Shown here one piece after another: positions 26,773-35,951 of a DNA stretch of 64,000 nucleotides (position 1 is the stretch's first letter; the number at the start of each line of letters is the position of its first letter). Location of the stretch: NCBI GenBank assembly GCA_029262005.1, contig JAJDAG010000182.1, forward strand, positions 46,819 to 110,818, read 5' to 3'. The position numbers and the translations under genes were made by a program. This stretch comes from Candidatus Zhuqueibacterota bacterium. Lineage in GTDB: Bacteria; Zhuqueibacterota; Zhuqueibacteria; Oceanimicrobiales; Oceanimicrobiaceae. The notes beneath the pieces are model-generated. The model made no database searches and was not told where the DNA came from. It was given only the letters and a program-made list of their open reading frames with translations.

Positions 26773-28590
26773 CTAAATGTTTCGCATCCAGCTCTCACGC
26801 AATTTTATCTGCTCCGGCGTTGCATCTGCATCAATTTCGAGGACATGACGTTTTATCTCCTCTTTGTTTATTTTCTCGCAAGTTAAGTTCAATGTTGCAT
26901 TTGCACGCTCAACAGTCAGCTCATAGGGTATGCCTGCTTCGAGCTTCTTTAGTTGGGCAAAAAGCGGCCCAATGTTTTTTAGGTTCACTGTTTGACCATT
27001 AAAACCGACGATGGCGTCGCCTTCGAGCACGCCAAACTTTTTTGCTTCTTCGTCAACCCCTGCCACAATAAATTTTTCGTCTGCGCCGAGCACAATTTTG
27101 AAACCGGATGTCGCTTTGTCTTCGCCTGTGCGAATTTCAGGAAAGTGCTTTAAGCCTATTTTTGCATAATATTCAGAAACAGGGAGCGGGTTCGCTCTTT
27201 TCACGTAGTTGTCAAAAAAATGGGCGATTTCCGGATAGGTGATTTGGGTAAGGGCGTCGTAAAAACCGTTTTCAGAAAACGCTCTTGTTGGACCATAGAT
27301 TCGGGAAAGTTGGTTTATAACTTCGCGCAGACCACGTTTCCCTTGTGACAGCTCAAGCAGGCGGATGTCCAGAAGTCCGGCAACGATGGCGCCACGCATA
27401 TAAATGTTGGCATATTGTTGCTGTCCATCCGGAGAATAAGCTTGCAGGGCAAGTTCTTTCAGGCTCATCGATTTGTTAAAATGGTCATCTGTCTTGAGTT
27501 TGCCGGTCAGTCGGTTTAGATAGTTGTCCAACTGAATAAGGCCGCTGCGAAGCTGCATTATGTGCGCTGCCCACTCTGTCGCGCCCTCATAAAGCCAGAG
27601 GTGTTCAGATGGAACAGGTTCTACAAAGTTAAACTGCTCAATGATTTCGCTGTGAATGTTTAGTGGTGTAACCACATGAAAAAATTCGTGCGCCACCATG
27701 GCAGGAATCGATGTGTCCTTTTGCCGGTCAAAACTTTCTTCGCTTAAAATATAGTTTGAAGAATAAGAGTGTTCCCACGCACCGAATGTAACATCTTCGA
27801 AGTGAAAGAGAAATGTGTAACGGTCAACCGGTAGACCATTCATGAATTTTGCTGCCGATTGAAGGATTTCCTTAACACTATCGAGGATATCCGCAGACTT
27901 GACTTTGTCCGTTGCGGAGTAAGTGTAGATTTCTATTCGGCTTCCTTTGATTTTTAATTCGGCCTTTGACAGCCTGCCCAGGAGAATCGGTGAGTCTACA
28001 ATATGATCGTAGTTGTCGGCGAAGTATGCACCGTTTTTATCATGTCGCAGAGCTGTGCCTGTTTCCCACGATTTTGGATAGATTAACTTGATAGACAGAG
28101 GGCGTGTCTGCATTCCGGTGGGGTAACCAAATACACAATGTCCCATCAGTTGCACATGGTCGTCTTCAATTGAGGAGCCGGCCATTGGATAAACGCGGTT
28201 AGAGTCAACCGGCGTATCCCAGGTTTCCGCGATGGAATAGCGAATTTCGTGAACCAGGGCCGGTTGTTCGATTTGCCACTGGTTGGTGGAAATTTGTTTT
28301 GTGATAAGCTCATTGCCTGATTTATCGAAGGCTGAAAAGCTGCGCACAAACCTGCCAATATCCATGACCTGATAGGTGCCGGGAGCAGTCGCTGCAAATT
28401 GGTAGATGGCATTTTTTTCGGTAAGGTCGTCTACGCGCAACGTGACTTTGAATAAATCGTCTGCACGCTCGTTTAGATTAATTTCGTAAATCAAGGGCTT
28501 GTTTCCACCTGAGTCAGCCTTACGAACTGATTTTGAGCAACCAGTGGGAATTAGGAACAAGAGCAAACAAAGGAAGAGAAATTTTTTCAT
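26773..28590 (-). CDS. M61 family metallopeptidase with PDZ domain, lipoprotein
   Basis: This 605-aa protein has a lipobox (LIPTGCSKS), an N-terminal M61 beta-domain, the zinc motif HEFFH (VAHEFFHVV), and the third ligand Glu in WLYEGATEWAA. A PDZ domain lies at about residues 480-560 (EGDAIVGFNGQTV). M61 enzymes are glycyl aminopeptidases or relatives with broader use. It is monocistronic, divergent from the TIGR03546 gene and closed by a palindrome at 26618-26756. Confidence 0.9.
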   Translation of the reverse strand: MKKFLFLCLLLFLIPTGCSKSVRKADSGGNKPLIYEINLNERADDLFKVTLRVDDLTEKNAIYQFAATAPGTYQVMDIGRFVRSFSAFDKSGNELITKQISTNQWQIEQPALVHEIRYSIAETWDTPVDSNRVYPMAGSSIEDDHVQLMGHCVFGYPTGMQTRPLSIKLIYPKSWETGTALRHDKNGAYFADNYDHIVDSPILLGRLSKAELKIKGSRIEIYTYSATDKVKSADILDSVKEILQSAAKFMNGLPVDRYTFLFHFEDVTFGAWEHSYSSNYILSEESFDRQKDTSIPAMVAHEFFHVVTPLNIHSEIIEQFNFVEPVPSEHLWLYEGATEWAAHIMQLRSGLIQLDNYLNRLTGKLKTDDHFNKSMSLKELALQAYSPDGQQQYANIYMRGAIVAGLLDIRLLELSQGKRGLREVINQLSRIYGPTRAFSENGFYDALTQITYPEIAHFFDNYVKRANPLPVSEYYAKIGLKHFPEIRTGEDKATSGFKIVLGADEKFIVAGVDEEAKKFGVLEGDAIVGFNGQTVNLKNIGPLFAQLKKLEAGIPYELTVERANATLNLTCEKINKEEIKRHVLEIDADATPEQIKLRESWMRNI

Positions 28591-28699
28591 AAAACACCTC
28601 CGGGTGAACTGTTTTGTGGAACCTACCGCAGAAAAAGAGAAACTGGATTTTGATTTGAAATAATTGGTACGGCGATTTTTTAATAAAGTTCTTATTGGG

Positions 28700-28729
28700 T
28701 TGACTAAGTCGAATCAAAATGCCTATATT
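28700..28729 (+). promoter_or_regulatory. Promoter of the TIGR03546-TIGR03545 unit
   Basis: TTGACT (28700-28705), an 18-base spacer, then TATATT (28724-28729). It lies about 45 bp upstream of the ATG at 28774, which has AAAGGGAGTTACGT as SD. Confidence 0.55.
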
Positions 28730-28773
28730 TTGTTTTACTTCAGGAAGATTGGGTTAAAAAAAGGGAGTTACGT

Positions 28774-29298
28774 ATGTTTGTATTGCAATTTATCAGCAAG
28801 TTTCTCAAAGTGCTGCGGTCCGGTGAATCTCCGGGCCTGATTGCGGGTGGCTTTACAATGGGCTTTCTAATCGGCCTTTCGCCCTTCTTGACATTGCAGA
28901 ATGTCCTGATCCTGTTTATTGCGATTCTCACAAAAATCAATTTGGCTTCTCTGTTTTTTGCCATTTTTATATTCAGTTTTGTTGCGTTTGTTTTTGATCC
29001 GGTTTTTCACAATTTGGGTTACTATCTTCTCGCCCAGTTGGATTCCCTCTACCCAACCTGGACTACTATTTTCAACATGCCGGTTGCGCCGTTCACCCGC
29101 TTCAATAACACCGTGGTGATGGGTAGTCTGCTCTGCGGGTTACTGCTGGCTTTTCCGGTTTATCTGTTTTCGCGCTCAGGCATTGTTCGTTATCGAGAAA
29201 ATTGGGCGCCAAAGTTTGAAAATTCAAAATTTGTGAAAGCAGTCAAAGGCAGTACTTTATTTAAATGGTATATTAGAGTTAGAGACCTGGAGTGGTAG
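28774..29298 (+). CDS. TIGR03546 family membrane protein
   Basis: This 174-aa protein has four hydrophobic segments and starts MFVLQFISKFLKVLRSGESP. The PGLIAGGFTMGFLIGLSPFLTLQN block resembles the DUF2062-like fold. The protein family is of unknown function and is usually next to a TIGR03545 gene, as here. The downstream gene begins 3 bp after its stop. Confidence 0.85.
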   Translation: MFVLQFISKFLKVLRSGESPGLIAGGFTMGFLIGLSPFLTLQNVLILFIAILTKINLASLFFAIFIFSFVAFVFDPVFHNLGYYLLAQLDSLYPTWTTIFNMPVAPFTRFNNTVVMGSLLCGLLLAFPVYLFSRSGIVRYRENWAPKFENSKFVKAVKGSTLFKWYIRVRDLEW

Positions 29299-29301
29299 GA
29301 T

Positions 29302-31173
29302 ATGCGAACTAAAGGGATAATTGGTTTACTCGTAGTTGTCGCTATCATAGGTGCGGTTTTCTATTTTCTCAGCGACAAGTTTATCGAGAATACGATTGAA
29401 GAGTTGGCTACGGACATGCTTGGCGCTCAGGTTGAAATTGATAACCTGGATTTTAGTCTTGCCGGATTGTCGATTTCCATGGATAGGTTGCAGGCCACAA
29501 ACCCAAATGACACATGGAAAAATTTGTTTGAGACAGGGCGCCTCGCTTTTGATATGGAAGTAGCGCCGTTGGCTCGAAAAAAAATTAATATTAAGGAAGT
29601 GACTGTTGCCGACATCCGCCTTGGCACAAAGCGACAAACAGATGGCAAGCTTGAAAAGCCGAAGGCAGCGGAAGAACCCGGCTGGTTCGGCGATGCAACG
29701 GCCGGTCTGAAAAAACAAGTGGTTGAAGCACCGGTGTTGAATCTGGGTATTCTTAAAAAGAAAGTTAATGTAGATAGCCTTTTGAGCGCCTTTGATATTC
29801 AAACGCTCAGGAAAATAGATTCGGCCAGGAAAGATGCGGATGCCACTTTCAATAACTGGGACAAGACGCTCGCGGAATTTCGCCCGCAGGAAGATCTGGC
29901 TAAAATAGCAAAAGACATTGAGGCGCTTAAGGCTAAAAAAGTTTCAAATGCCTCGGATTTGTTATCTGCGGCTGAAAAGTCCAGGGGGATTATAGCAACG
30001 CTCAATGCTTTGAAAAAGGACGTAGCAGCAAAGAAAAAAGCCGCCACTTCTGATTTAAGGCGCGTTAGCACAATTTTTTCTGAAGTCGATAATTGGCTTG
30101 CCGATGATTTTAATTCAATCAAGGCAAAGGCAAATATCGGCGAATTTAGTGCGCAAAATATTGGGACAATGTTGTTCGGTGAGGTTGTTGTCAACCCTGT
30201 TTTGCAATGGCTGGGTTATATCAACATGGGGCGAAAATACATGCCGATTGCTCAGAAGTTCATGGCATCAGGAAAAGTGGAGAAGCCCCCGCGTTTTGCC
30301 GGCCAGAACATCAAATTTCCGCTTCTCAACAATCAGCCCGAATTTTTGCTTGAAAATATCCTCGTCAGCGCGGCAACAAACCAGGATGACACGAGTCATG
30401 TACTTTCGTTGAGCGGTGAAATGCACGGCATCACATCGCAGCCGAAAGTGTATGGTAGTCCATTGACTTTTGCCCTTAATGCCGACATGCCTGGTTCAAA
30501 TTCATATAATGTGTCGGGTGAGCTGGATCACACCGGTGAAGAAGAGATTGACCGTTTTCGCGTCACGGCTACCGGCGTGCGGCTTGGAAATATTGCCTTG
30601 CCGGAAAAACCGTATCTGCCCAATCGCATTGCTGCAGATACCGGCAACATCACGGCAACTCTTGGTTTGGTTGGTGATAAGCTGGATGTCAAAATAGAGT
30701 TCAAGGCCAATCCGGTCAAGTTTGATTTTGCGGATGCCGGCCCTGACAATAGCTCCGTTTTCAAAATGACGCGCAGTGTTTTCGATTCGATAGATGAACT
30801 CACTTTTGTTGCAGGAATCTCTGGTTCAGCCAATAATTTGAGCCTGAAAATTAGTTCAAATATTGACGCAATTCTGGCTGAGCGCATCAAAGGTGTCGTG
30901 GGTGAATCAGCCCGCCTGGCTCGTTCAGAAATTCACAAAAAGCTGGTGCAACAGATAGCGCCCCGGAAGCAGGCGGCTTTGACTTTTGTTAGTAAAAACA
31001 AAGCGCGCATCACCGGTGAACTTGACAGGGTTGAGCAGAGCATCGATGAACAGTTGCAGGTAGTTAATACAAAGTTGAAAGAAGTTGAAGCCGAGATAAA
31101 CAATAAAAAGGACCAGGGAGTCAAGGATGTGAAAGACAAACTAAAGGGACTTTTCAAAAAGAAGAAAAATTAA
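29302..31173 (+). CDS. TIGR03545 family protein (AsmA-like)
   Basis: The 623-aa protein has one N-terminal membrane segment and then an AsmA-like opening (VEIDNLDFSLAGLSISMDRLQATNP, IKEVTVADIRLGT). Helical segments follow at about residues 170-260 with high Lys/Ala content, and a long coiled-coil-like C-terminus (VEQSIDEQLQVVNTKLKEVEAEI) ends in KKKKN. It is presumably anchored in the inner membrane with its bulk in the periplasm and may take part in lipid or envelope transport; that role is inferred from AsmA relatives. The start has GGAGTGGTAGGAT ahead of it, next to the stop of the TIGR03546 gene, so the pair is coupled. Confidence 0.82.
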   Translation: MRTKGIIGLLVVVAIIGAVFYFLSDKFIENTIEELATDMLGAQVEIDNLDFSLAGLSISMDRLQATNPNDTWKNLFETGRLAFDMEVAPLARKKINIKEVTVADIRLGTKRQTDGKLEKPKAAEEPGWFGDATAGLKKQVVEAPVLNLGILKKKVNVDSLLSAFDIQTLRKIDSARKDADATFNNWDKTLAEFRPQEDLAKIAKDIEALKAKKVSNASDLLSAAEKSRGIIATLNALKKDVAAKKKAATSDLRRVSTIFSEVDNWLADDFNSIKAKANIGEFSAQNIGTMLFGEVVVNPVLQWLGYINMGRKYMPIAQKFMASGKVEKPPRFAGQNIKFPLLNNQPEFLLENILVSAATNQDDTSHVLSLSGEMHGITSQPKVYGSPLTFALNADMPGSNSYNVSGELDHTGEEEIDRFRVTATGVRLGNIALPEKPYLPNRIAADTGNITATLGLVGDKLDVKIEFKANPVKFDFADAGPDNSSVFKMTRSVFDSIDELTFVAGISGSANNLSLKISSNIDAILAERIKGVVGESARLARSEIHKKLVQQIAPRKQAALTFVSKNKARITGELDRVEQSIDEQLQVVNTKLKEVEAEINNKKDQGVKDVKDKLKGLFKKKKN

Positions 31174-31415
31174 TTAGCTTGCTTTGGGGAATATTTCTGA
31201 ATATACTTTGGTACGTAAGGTGAGTTTCTCAGCTTAGGGTGCTCGATGTGCAGTATGTTGGGCAATAAGTACCCTTGCGGCAAGTCGAAGCAAGTTTCAT
31301 TGCTGGAGAATGTTGCGCTTCGATGCACTCAGGATGAGGCATTGCAATAATTTTTGTACGAGCGTGTTAGGTTCTGATATAGCCTCTTTTTTTTAATCTC
31401 AACTCAGAGGAATTT

Positions 31416-32078
31416 ATGATGACAAGAAGTTCGCTAGGTTTTCTGCTGGCTGGATTTTTTCTGCTACTACCAGGTGTGGTACAGTCCCAGTGGGCTGTGA
31501 GCCCGCACGTTGTGGTTTCGATTCCGAGACACGACTTTGCCAATGTTGGTAAGAATGGGGGTGGGTTTGGCGTGAAGGTTGAACGTTTCCGAGATCGGGG
31601 GCGAAATGGTTTTGGTGCCCGGGGAGATTTTGCGTTTCTCTCCTTTGGTCGAAAAACGAGCGTTGTTGTGGACTCATTTGGCTTTCCTATTCCCATAGAG
31701 TCCAGAAACGAAGGCTTCAGATTAACCTTTGGCCCGCAATATCGCCTGGGAGGCCGTAGTTTAAAGATTTTTGCTGCTGCAACCGGCGGCCTTTATTTTT
31801 ACCGAACAAATATTACAGCGCAATTTTCGACCATTAGCGGCACTCAGTTTTTTCAGGATTCACAGGGAAATAATTGGGCGCTTGGCTGGAACATTGGGGG
31901 TGGTATCCAATACGATATTGGCTTGGGCCCCTGGCTGGATATTTCTTTTGAATATCAAACAATATACGACCTGCCGGCCAGTGTTGAGGAAGATGCCGAG
32001 GCTGATGTTGCCATTCCGGACATTAATGCAAACGAATTTACCATTAAATTCGGCGTCATTTTTTTCTTGAAGAAATAA
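31416..32078 (+). CDS. Outer-membrane beta-barrel protein
   Basis: The 220-aa protein has a signal peptide (FLLAGFFLLLPGVVQSQ) and alternating aromatic strands typical of an OmpA/OmpX-like barrel; it ends FTIKFGVIFFLKK. SD GAGGAATTT precedes the ATG at 31416. The ligand or function is unknown. It stands alone between TIGR03545 and the convergent transglutaminase-like gene. Confidence 0.7.
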   Translation: MMTRSSLGFLLAGFFLLLPGVVQSQWAVSPHVVVSIPRHDFANVGKNGGGFGVKVERFRDRGRNGFGARGDFAFLSFGRKTSVVVDSFGFPIPIESRNEGFRLTFGPQYRLGGRSLKIFAAATGGLYFYRTNITAQFSTISGTQFFQDSQGNNWALGWNIGGGIQYDIGLGPWLDISFEYQTIYDLPASVEEDAEADVAIPDINANEFTIKFGVIFFLKK

Positions 32079-32319
32079 ACCAGTCTGTAAACCTGAATAA
32101 TTCACAGCACTCTTGTCATTCAGGAGGAATCGTTTTAATTTACAGTAGTTTACCAAGCTAATAAGAGGCTTCCTGAGTGACAATCCGATGCATGACGTTT
32201 GACCATAAATTGTGAATTTATGAACTAATCAGGTAAAAAAGGCGTCGGTTTTTGAATTCAGCCGGTATAAAGCGCGCTGTGTTTGTTCAGGCGCTTGGGA
32301 GAGCATCTTTGCAATTTAC

Positions 32320-33558
32320 TCAATTGTCATCCAGTTTTTGTAGCCAGTAGCCAACCAGTTTTTGTAGCCAGTAGCCAACTTCTTTTGCCTGTTTGGATGC
32401 ACCTTGTTGTATTAAATGCCGTTGCCAGTTTCCCAGAATGGCTGCAAGGTGTTTGCCGTCATTTTCATTTAAAATATCAAGCTGTAAAATTTCTTCGATG
32501 ATTTGTCCGGTCTGCGGCCAGTTTTTCGTTTGCCGGTTTTGTCTCAGCGTGTTGAAGAATGCGGTACGGGTGTTTATTGCCAGACCTTTGTTTTCCGGGT
32601 AGCGATAAACGCCATCGGCAAGGACTTCAAAGGCATCGTAAAATCGCTTTTCCTCGAAGCACTGTTTGCCCCACTTGTCATAAAGCCTCATTTCGAATTG
32701 AATATTTGAACGCGAGTCGCGATTGAAGTTTTGTGCAACTAAAACCAGGTCGTAGGCTTTTTTGTAGTCACGCTTCTCCATGGCAAAATAGGCTTGGTTG
32801 TATGCCAGTAAACCGAGAAGTTCGGTGTTGTCTATTAAACGGCCTTTGCTGTTTTCGTAGGCATACAGGCGATCCAGGCCAATACTGTAAACCTGATTCT
32901 CCGGATAAAATCCCGCAAGGTATTTTGAGTATCCGTCGAGGTTTCGCATAATGTCAAAACCCATCGGGTGTGTGTTTTCAACTGCGACCTGTTTCCCAAA
33001 TTCAGAAAAAATGGTGTAAACATGCGTTGGTGTTTCAAAGGCCTGTGTTGTCATGCCAAGCTCTTCGCAAACAAGATTGTAAAGAATGGTCGCAGAAACA
33101 CAGTTGTATTTTCTCTTATCGACAATGTCGATAAGCGTGGTAGATTCTTTCTCGTATTCGTCATAAAGTGTTGTTCGGATGTAATTGAATACTTTGCGAG
33201 CTGAGCTCAGGCGCTCGATAGTATCAAAGCGGAAATCCTTTATTGTTTTGACAAGATGTTCGTACCAGCTTACATAGTTGCTGAGTTCCTTCTCTGAGCG
33301 GACACCAGAGAGGATAAAAGCAGCTTCGATTGGCTTGAAGTCATCAAGCCTGTCATCGGAGATATCGACAAAAAGCTGCTGAGCAAGTTGATTGTGGTCT
33401 TGGCTGTATATTTTTCCAGGCGAAAGGCTCAACGCTACGAGCAAAAAAATCATGATGATTGAGTTGAACTTGAAGGCAAGCAGGCTGTTTCCGGTATTAC
33501 TCCCAAATCTGAGCAACGATGAACTGGGTTGATTTCTTGTAACGTTTTTCAGAATCAC
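32320..33558 (-). CDS. Transglutaminase-like protein with TPR-like region
   Basis: The protein has 412 aa, with a hydrophobic signal segment (about residues 33-52). The transglutaminase-like core is KYNCVSATIL (C153), PTHVYTIF (H179) and VENTHP (N195 in place of the usual Asp). The C-terminal half contains helical repeats that look TPR-like (AYDLVLVAQNF, AFEVLADGVYRYP). The last 20 residues hold two exact copies of VGYWLQKL, from a 24-bp tandem duplication. The third core residue is Asn, so activity is uncertain. It is probably periplasmic. An alternative start is Met36. Confidence 0.7.
   Translation of the reverse strand: MILKNVTRNQPSSSLLRFGSNTGNSLLAFKFNSIIMIFLLVALSLSPGKIYSQDHNQLAQQLFVDISDDRLDDFKPIEAAFILSGVRSEKELSNYVSWYEHLVKTIKDFRFDTIERLSSARKVFNYIRTTLYDEYEKESTTLIDIVDKRKYNCVSATILYNLVCEELGMTTQAFETPTHVYTIFSEFGKQVAVENTHPMGFDIMRNLDGYSKYLAGFYPENQVYSIGLDRLYAYENSKGRLIDNTELLGLLAYNQAYFAMEKRDYKKAYDLVLVAQNFNRDSRSNIQFEMRLYDKWGKQCFEEKRFYDAFEVLADGVYRYPENKGLAINTRTAFFNTLRQNRQTKNWPQTGQIIEEILQLDILNENDGKHLAAILGNWQRHLIQQGASKQAKEVGYWLQKLVGYWLQKLDDN
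32331..32378. repeat. Perfect 24-bp tandem duplication
   Basis: Positions 32331-32354 and 32355-32378 are identical. The duplication is in frame in the transglutaminase-like gene and doubles eight residues near its C-terminus. Confidence 0.9.
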
Positions 33559-33678
33559 TTGTAGCCTCGTTTTGTTATGGCAGCTTGGTTGAGCAATTTC
33601 ATAAAAATACTACTATTGAAGTTAGCATAAAGTTTTATAAAAATGGGAAAAATCGTGTGAGACTTCATAAAATTGTGC

Positions 33679-33707
33679 TTGCAAGTTAGTGCGTTATAAA
33701 TTATATT
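33679..33707 (+). promoter_or_regulatory. Promoter of the small ORF-secD-secF unit
   Basis: TTGCAA (33679-33684), a 17-base spacer and TATATT (33702-33707). A start near 33714 would place a short leader in front of the small ORF at 33733. Both boxes are near consensus. Confidence 0.65.
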
Positions 33708-33732
33708 TCTTGTTTGCTGAATGGAGATTTCT

Positions 33733-33852
33733 ATGCGAATAACCGGGGAGACTGTCCGTCTCATAGCTCGGGAAACGATTCTGGCTTTTGGGCCGATTAA
33801 AGGATTGTTAAAAAATAGCAAAAGAAGTGCTGCGGCGCTTGGTATCTATTAA
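33733..33852 (+). CDS. Small leader-like ORF upstream of secD, 39 aa
   Basis: The ATG at 33733 has GGAG seven bases upstream and lies about 25 bp after the promoter. The peptide (MRITGETVRLIARETILAFG to LGIY) is basic with a moderately hydrophobic middle and lacks a real signal or membrane helix. It ends 23 bp before the secD start. I do not recognise it. It could be a real small protein or a leader peptide controlling secDF; VemP in Vibrio controls secDF2 in a similar position, but there is no sequence likeness. Confidence 0.5.
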   Translation: MRITGETVRLIARETILAFGPIKGLLKNSKRSAAALGIY

Positions 33853-33875
33853 TAGTGCGGGAGGTTTAATCGCGA

Positions 33876-35933
33876 ATGCGCAAAAATAACATGTTTAAGA
33901 CGATCATCAGCATTCTTGTAGTAAGTTGGTCGGTGATCGTTTTGCTGCCAACATTTCAATTGAATCAGCAACAAAAGCGAGCTGAAAATTACTACACGGA
34001 TATTGAAGGGAACACCAGCCTGACTCAGAACGACGTAAAAGCAGCGCTTTCTGCCGGCAATCTCGAACTTCAGGTTCGTGATAATCACGTGGAGGGTAAA
34101 GGCAAGACCGTTGATGAGGTTGTTGAGTCAGTGGACGGCCTTATTAAACTCGATGAAAAAATTGTGGAGAACGAACCCAAATCCATCAAACGCGGTCTGG
34201 ATTTGCAGGGTGGTACTTACCTTGTTTATGAAGTAGATTTGCCTCAGCTTCTTCTCAACGTGGCCAAGGATGCCGATGTGAAACTTGATAATGCGTTGTT
34301 GATAATTCGCCAGCGAATTCAGGCAGAGGATATAGACTTTTTTGAAACGTTGCAGCTGGTTTTTGCTGAAGAGCAAATTCGCCTCAACCGTTATTTTGGT
34401 CGTCGGAGTGATTCCGATGATGAGATTGTCGATCAATTGAAGAAAGAAGGTGAAGATGCGGTAGAACGCACGTTGGAAGTTCTGAGAAATCGAATCGATC
34501 AGTTTGGTGTTTCTGAGCCTTCAATAACCAAACAGGGCTCGCAACGAATCGTTGTTGAGTTGGCGGGTATTCAGGATGTTGGGCGCGCCAAAAGCATTAT
34601 CGGTACCACTGCGCTGCTCGAATTTCAAATGGAGTCAGATCCAGAGGTTGCGAGAGTTGTTCTAAACGAAGTTAACCGCGTCATGAAAAAGCAGATGGCC
34701 AAAGGAGATTCCCCGGTTTCCGACGCAGGCTCAGACTCTACTGCGGTGCAAGCCAGGCTTAGAAAAGATACCGAGATTAGCCTTAAAGATGTATTTGGTG
34801 AGTCTTCCATTCTTGAAGAGACCGATGGTTCGAATGCGGAAGGTTCTGCAGACTCAACCGTGTTGGTGGATCAGGATGTCTTCGAAGACCGTCCTTTTGA
34901 TGCACTGCTCGCAAATCTTGGTGGTGACATTGCTGTGCCGACAAAGAATGTACGCACAGTTGAGAGGATTATAAATTCACCGGAAGTACAGTCCGCTCTG
35001 CCGCAAGAGGCGGAATTTTTGCTGTTCAATCGAGCATCAAGAATTGGCGAGCAGGAGTACTACCGTCTCTATCTTGTGAAAAAGGAGCCCGAGTTCACGG
35101 GTAGTCTTGTTTCAAATGCAACAGTGCAAATGGGTAGCCAGATGCAAGCCGGGAAAGCCGTTGTAAGCATGGAATTGACCGGCGAAGGCGCTAAAGTCTT
35201 TTCGCGTGTTACCGGCGCGAATGTTGGCAAACGAATGGCTATTGTTTTGGACGGTAAGATTGTCTCCATCCCGAATATCCAGGAGCGAATTCCTTCGGGG
35301 CGTGCGCAAATTACCGGAATGGCCAACATTGAAGAAGCCAAGGATTTGGCCATTGTGCTTCGCGCTGGTGCATTACCGGCACCAATTGAAGTGATCGAAG
35401 AACGAACTGTTGGACCCTCTTTGGGGCAAGATTCAATTACTCAGGGTACTAATTCAGTCCTCTTGGGACTGGCTCTGGTTGTCATTTTTATGGTTGTTTA
35501 TTACCGGCTGTCAGGTTTGATTGCTAATTTCGCTCTATTCCTGAATCTCGTAATCATCATGGCAGTTCTTGCTGGATTTCATGCAACTTTGACTCTGCCG
35601 GGTGTGGCGGGCATCATACTGACAATCGGTATGGCTGTTGATGCCAACGTGCTTATTTTTGAAAGAATTCGCGAGGAGTTGCGCCTCGGAAAGACAGTCA
35701 GGGCGGCAATCGACGCGGGATACGGCCGTGCTTTTAAGACCATTTTGGATGCGAATGTCACTACGCTGCTTACAGCGCTTGTACTTTATCAATTCGGTAC
35801 CGGGCCGATTCGTGGGTTTGCGTTGACTCTGTCCATAGGTATTTTGGCCAGTATGTTTACTGCCATTGTGATTACTAGAATTATTTTTGACTACTTCACC
35901 AATAAAATGACTGTCAAGAAGCTTAGCATATAA
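33876..35933 (+). CDS. secD: Protein translocase subunit SecD
   Basis: This 685-aa protein has an N-terminal membrane helix, the SecD periplasmic P1 domain (KRGLDLQGGTYLVYEVD), and five C-terminal helices with the conserved GMAVDANVLIFERIREEL block. It is longer than E. coli SecD because of an insert near residues 270-340 with Ser/Asp-rich sequence. It pulls exported proteins across the membrane using the proton gradient. The SD GGGAGG lies 11 bases before the ATG; secF follows 18 bp later. Confidence 0.96.
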   Translation: MRKNNMFKTIISILVVSWSVIVLLPTFQLNQQQKRAENYYTDIEGNTSLTQNDVKAALSAGNLELQVRDNHVEGKGKTVDEVVESVDGLIKLDEKIVENEPKSIKRGLDLQGGTYLVYEVDLPQLLLNVAKDADVKLDNALLIIRQRIQAEDIDFFETLQLVFAEEQIRLNRYFGRRSDSDDEIVDQLKKEGEDAVERTLEVLRNRIDQFGVSEPSITKQGSQRIVVELAGIQDVGRAKSIIGTTALLEFQMESDPEVARVVLNEVNRVMKKQMAKGDSPVSDAGSDSTAVQARLRKDTEISLKDVFGESSILEETDGSNAEGSADSTVLVDQDVFEDRPFDALLANLGGDIAVPTKNVRTVERIINSPEVQSALPQEAEFLLFNRASRIGEQEYYRLYLVKKEPEFTGSLVSNATVQMGSQMQAGKAVVSMELTGEGAKVFSRVTGANVGKRMAIVLDGKIVSIPNIQERIPSGRAQITGMANIEEAKDLAIVLRAGALPAPIEVIEERTVGPSLGQDSITQGTNSVLLGLALVVIFMVVYYRLSGLIANFALFLNLVIIMAVLAGFHATLTLPGVAGIILTIGMAVDANVLIFERIREELRLGKTVRAAIDAGYGRAFKTILDANVTTLLTALVLYQFGTGPIRGFALTLSIGILASMFTAIVITRIIFDYFTNKMTVKKLSI

Positions 35934-35951
35934 TATCAGGAGAGCATTTTA

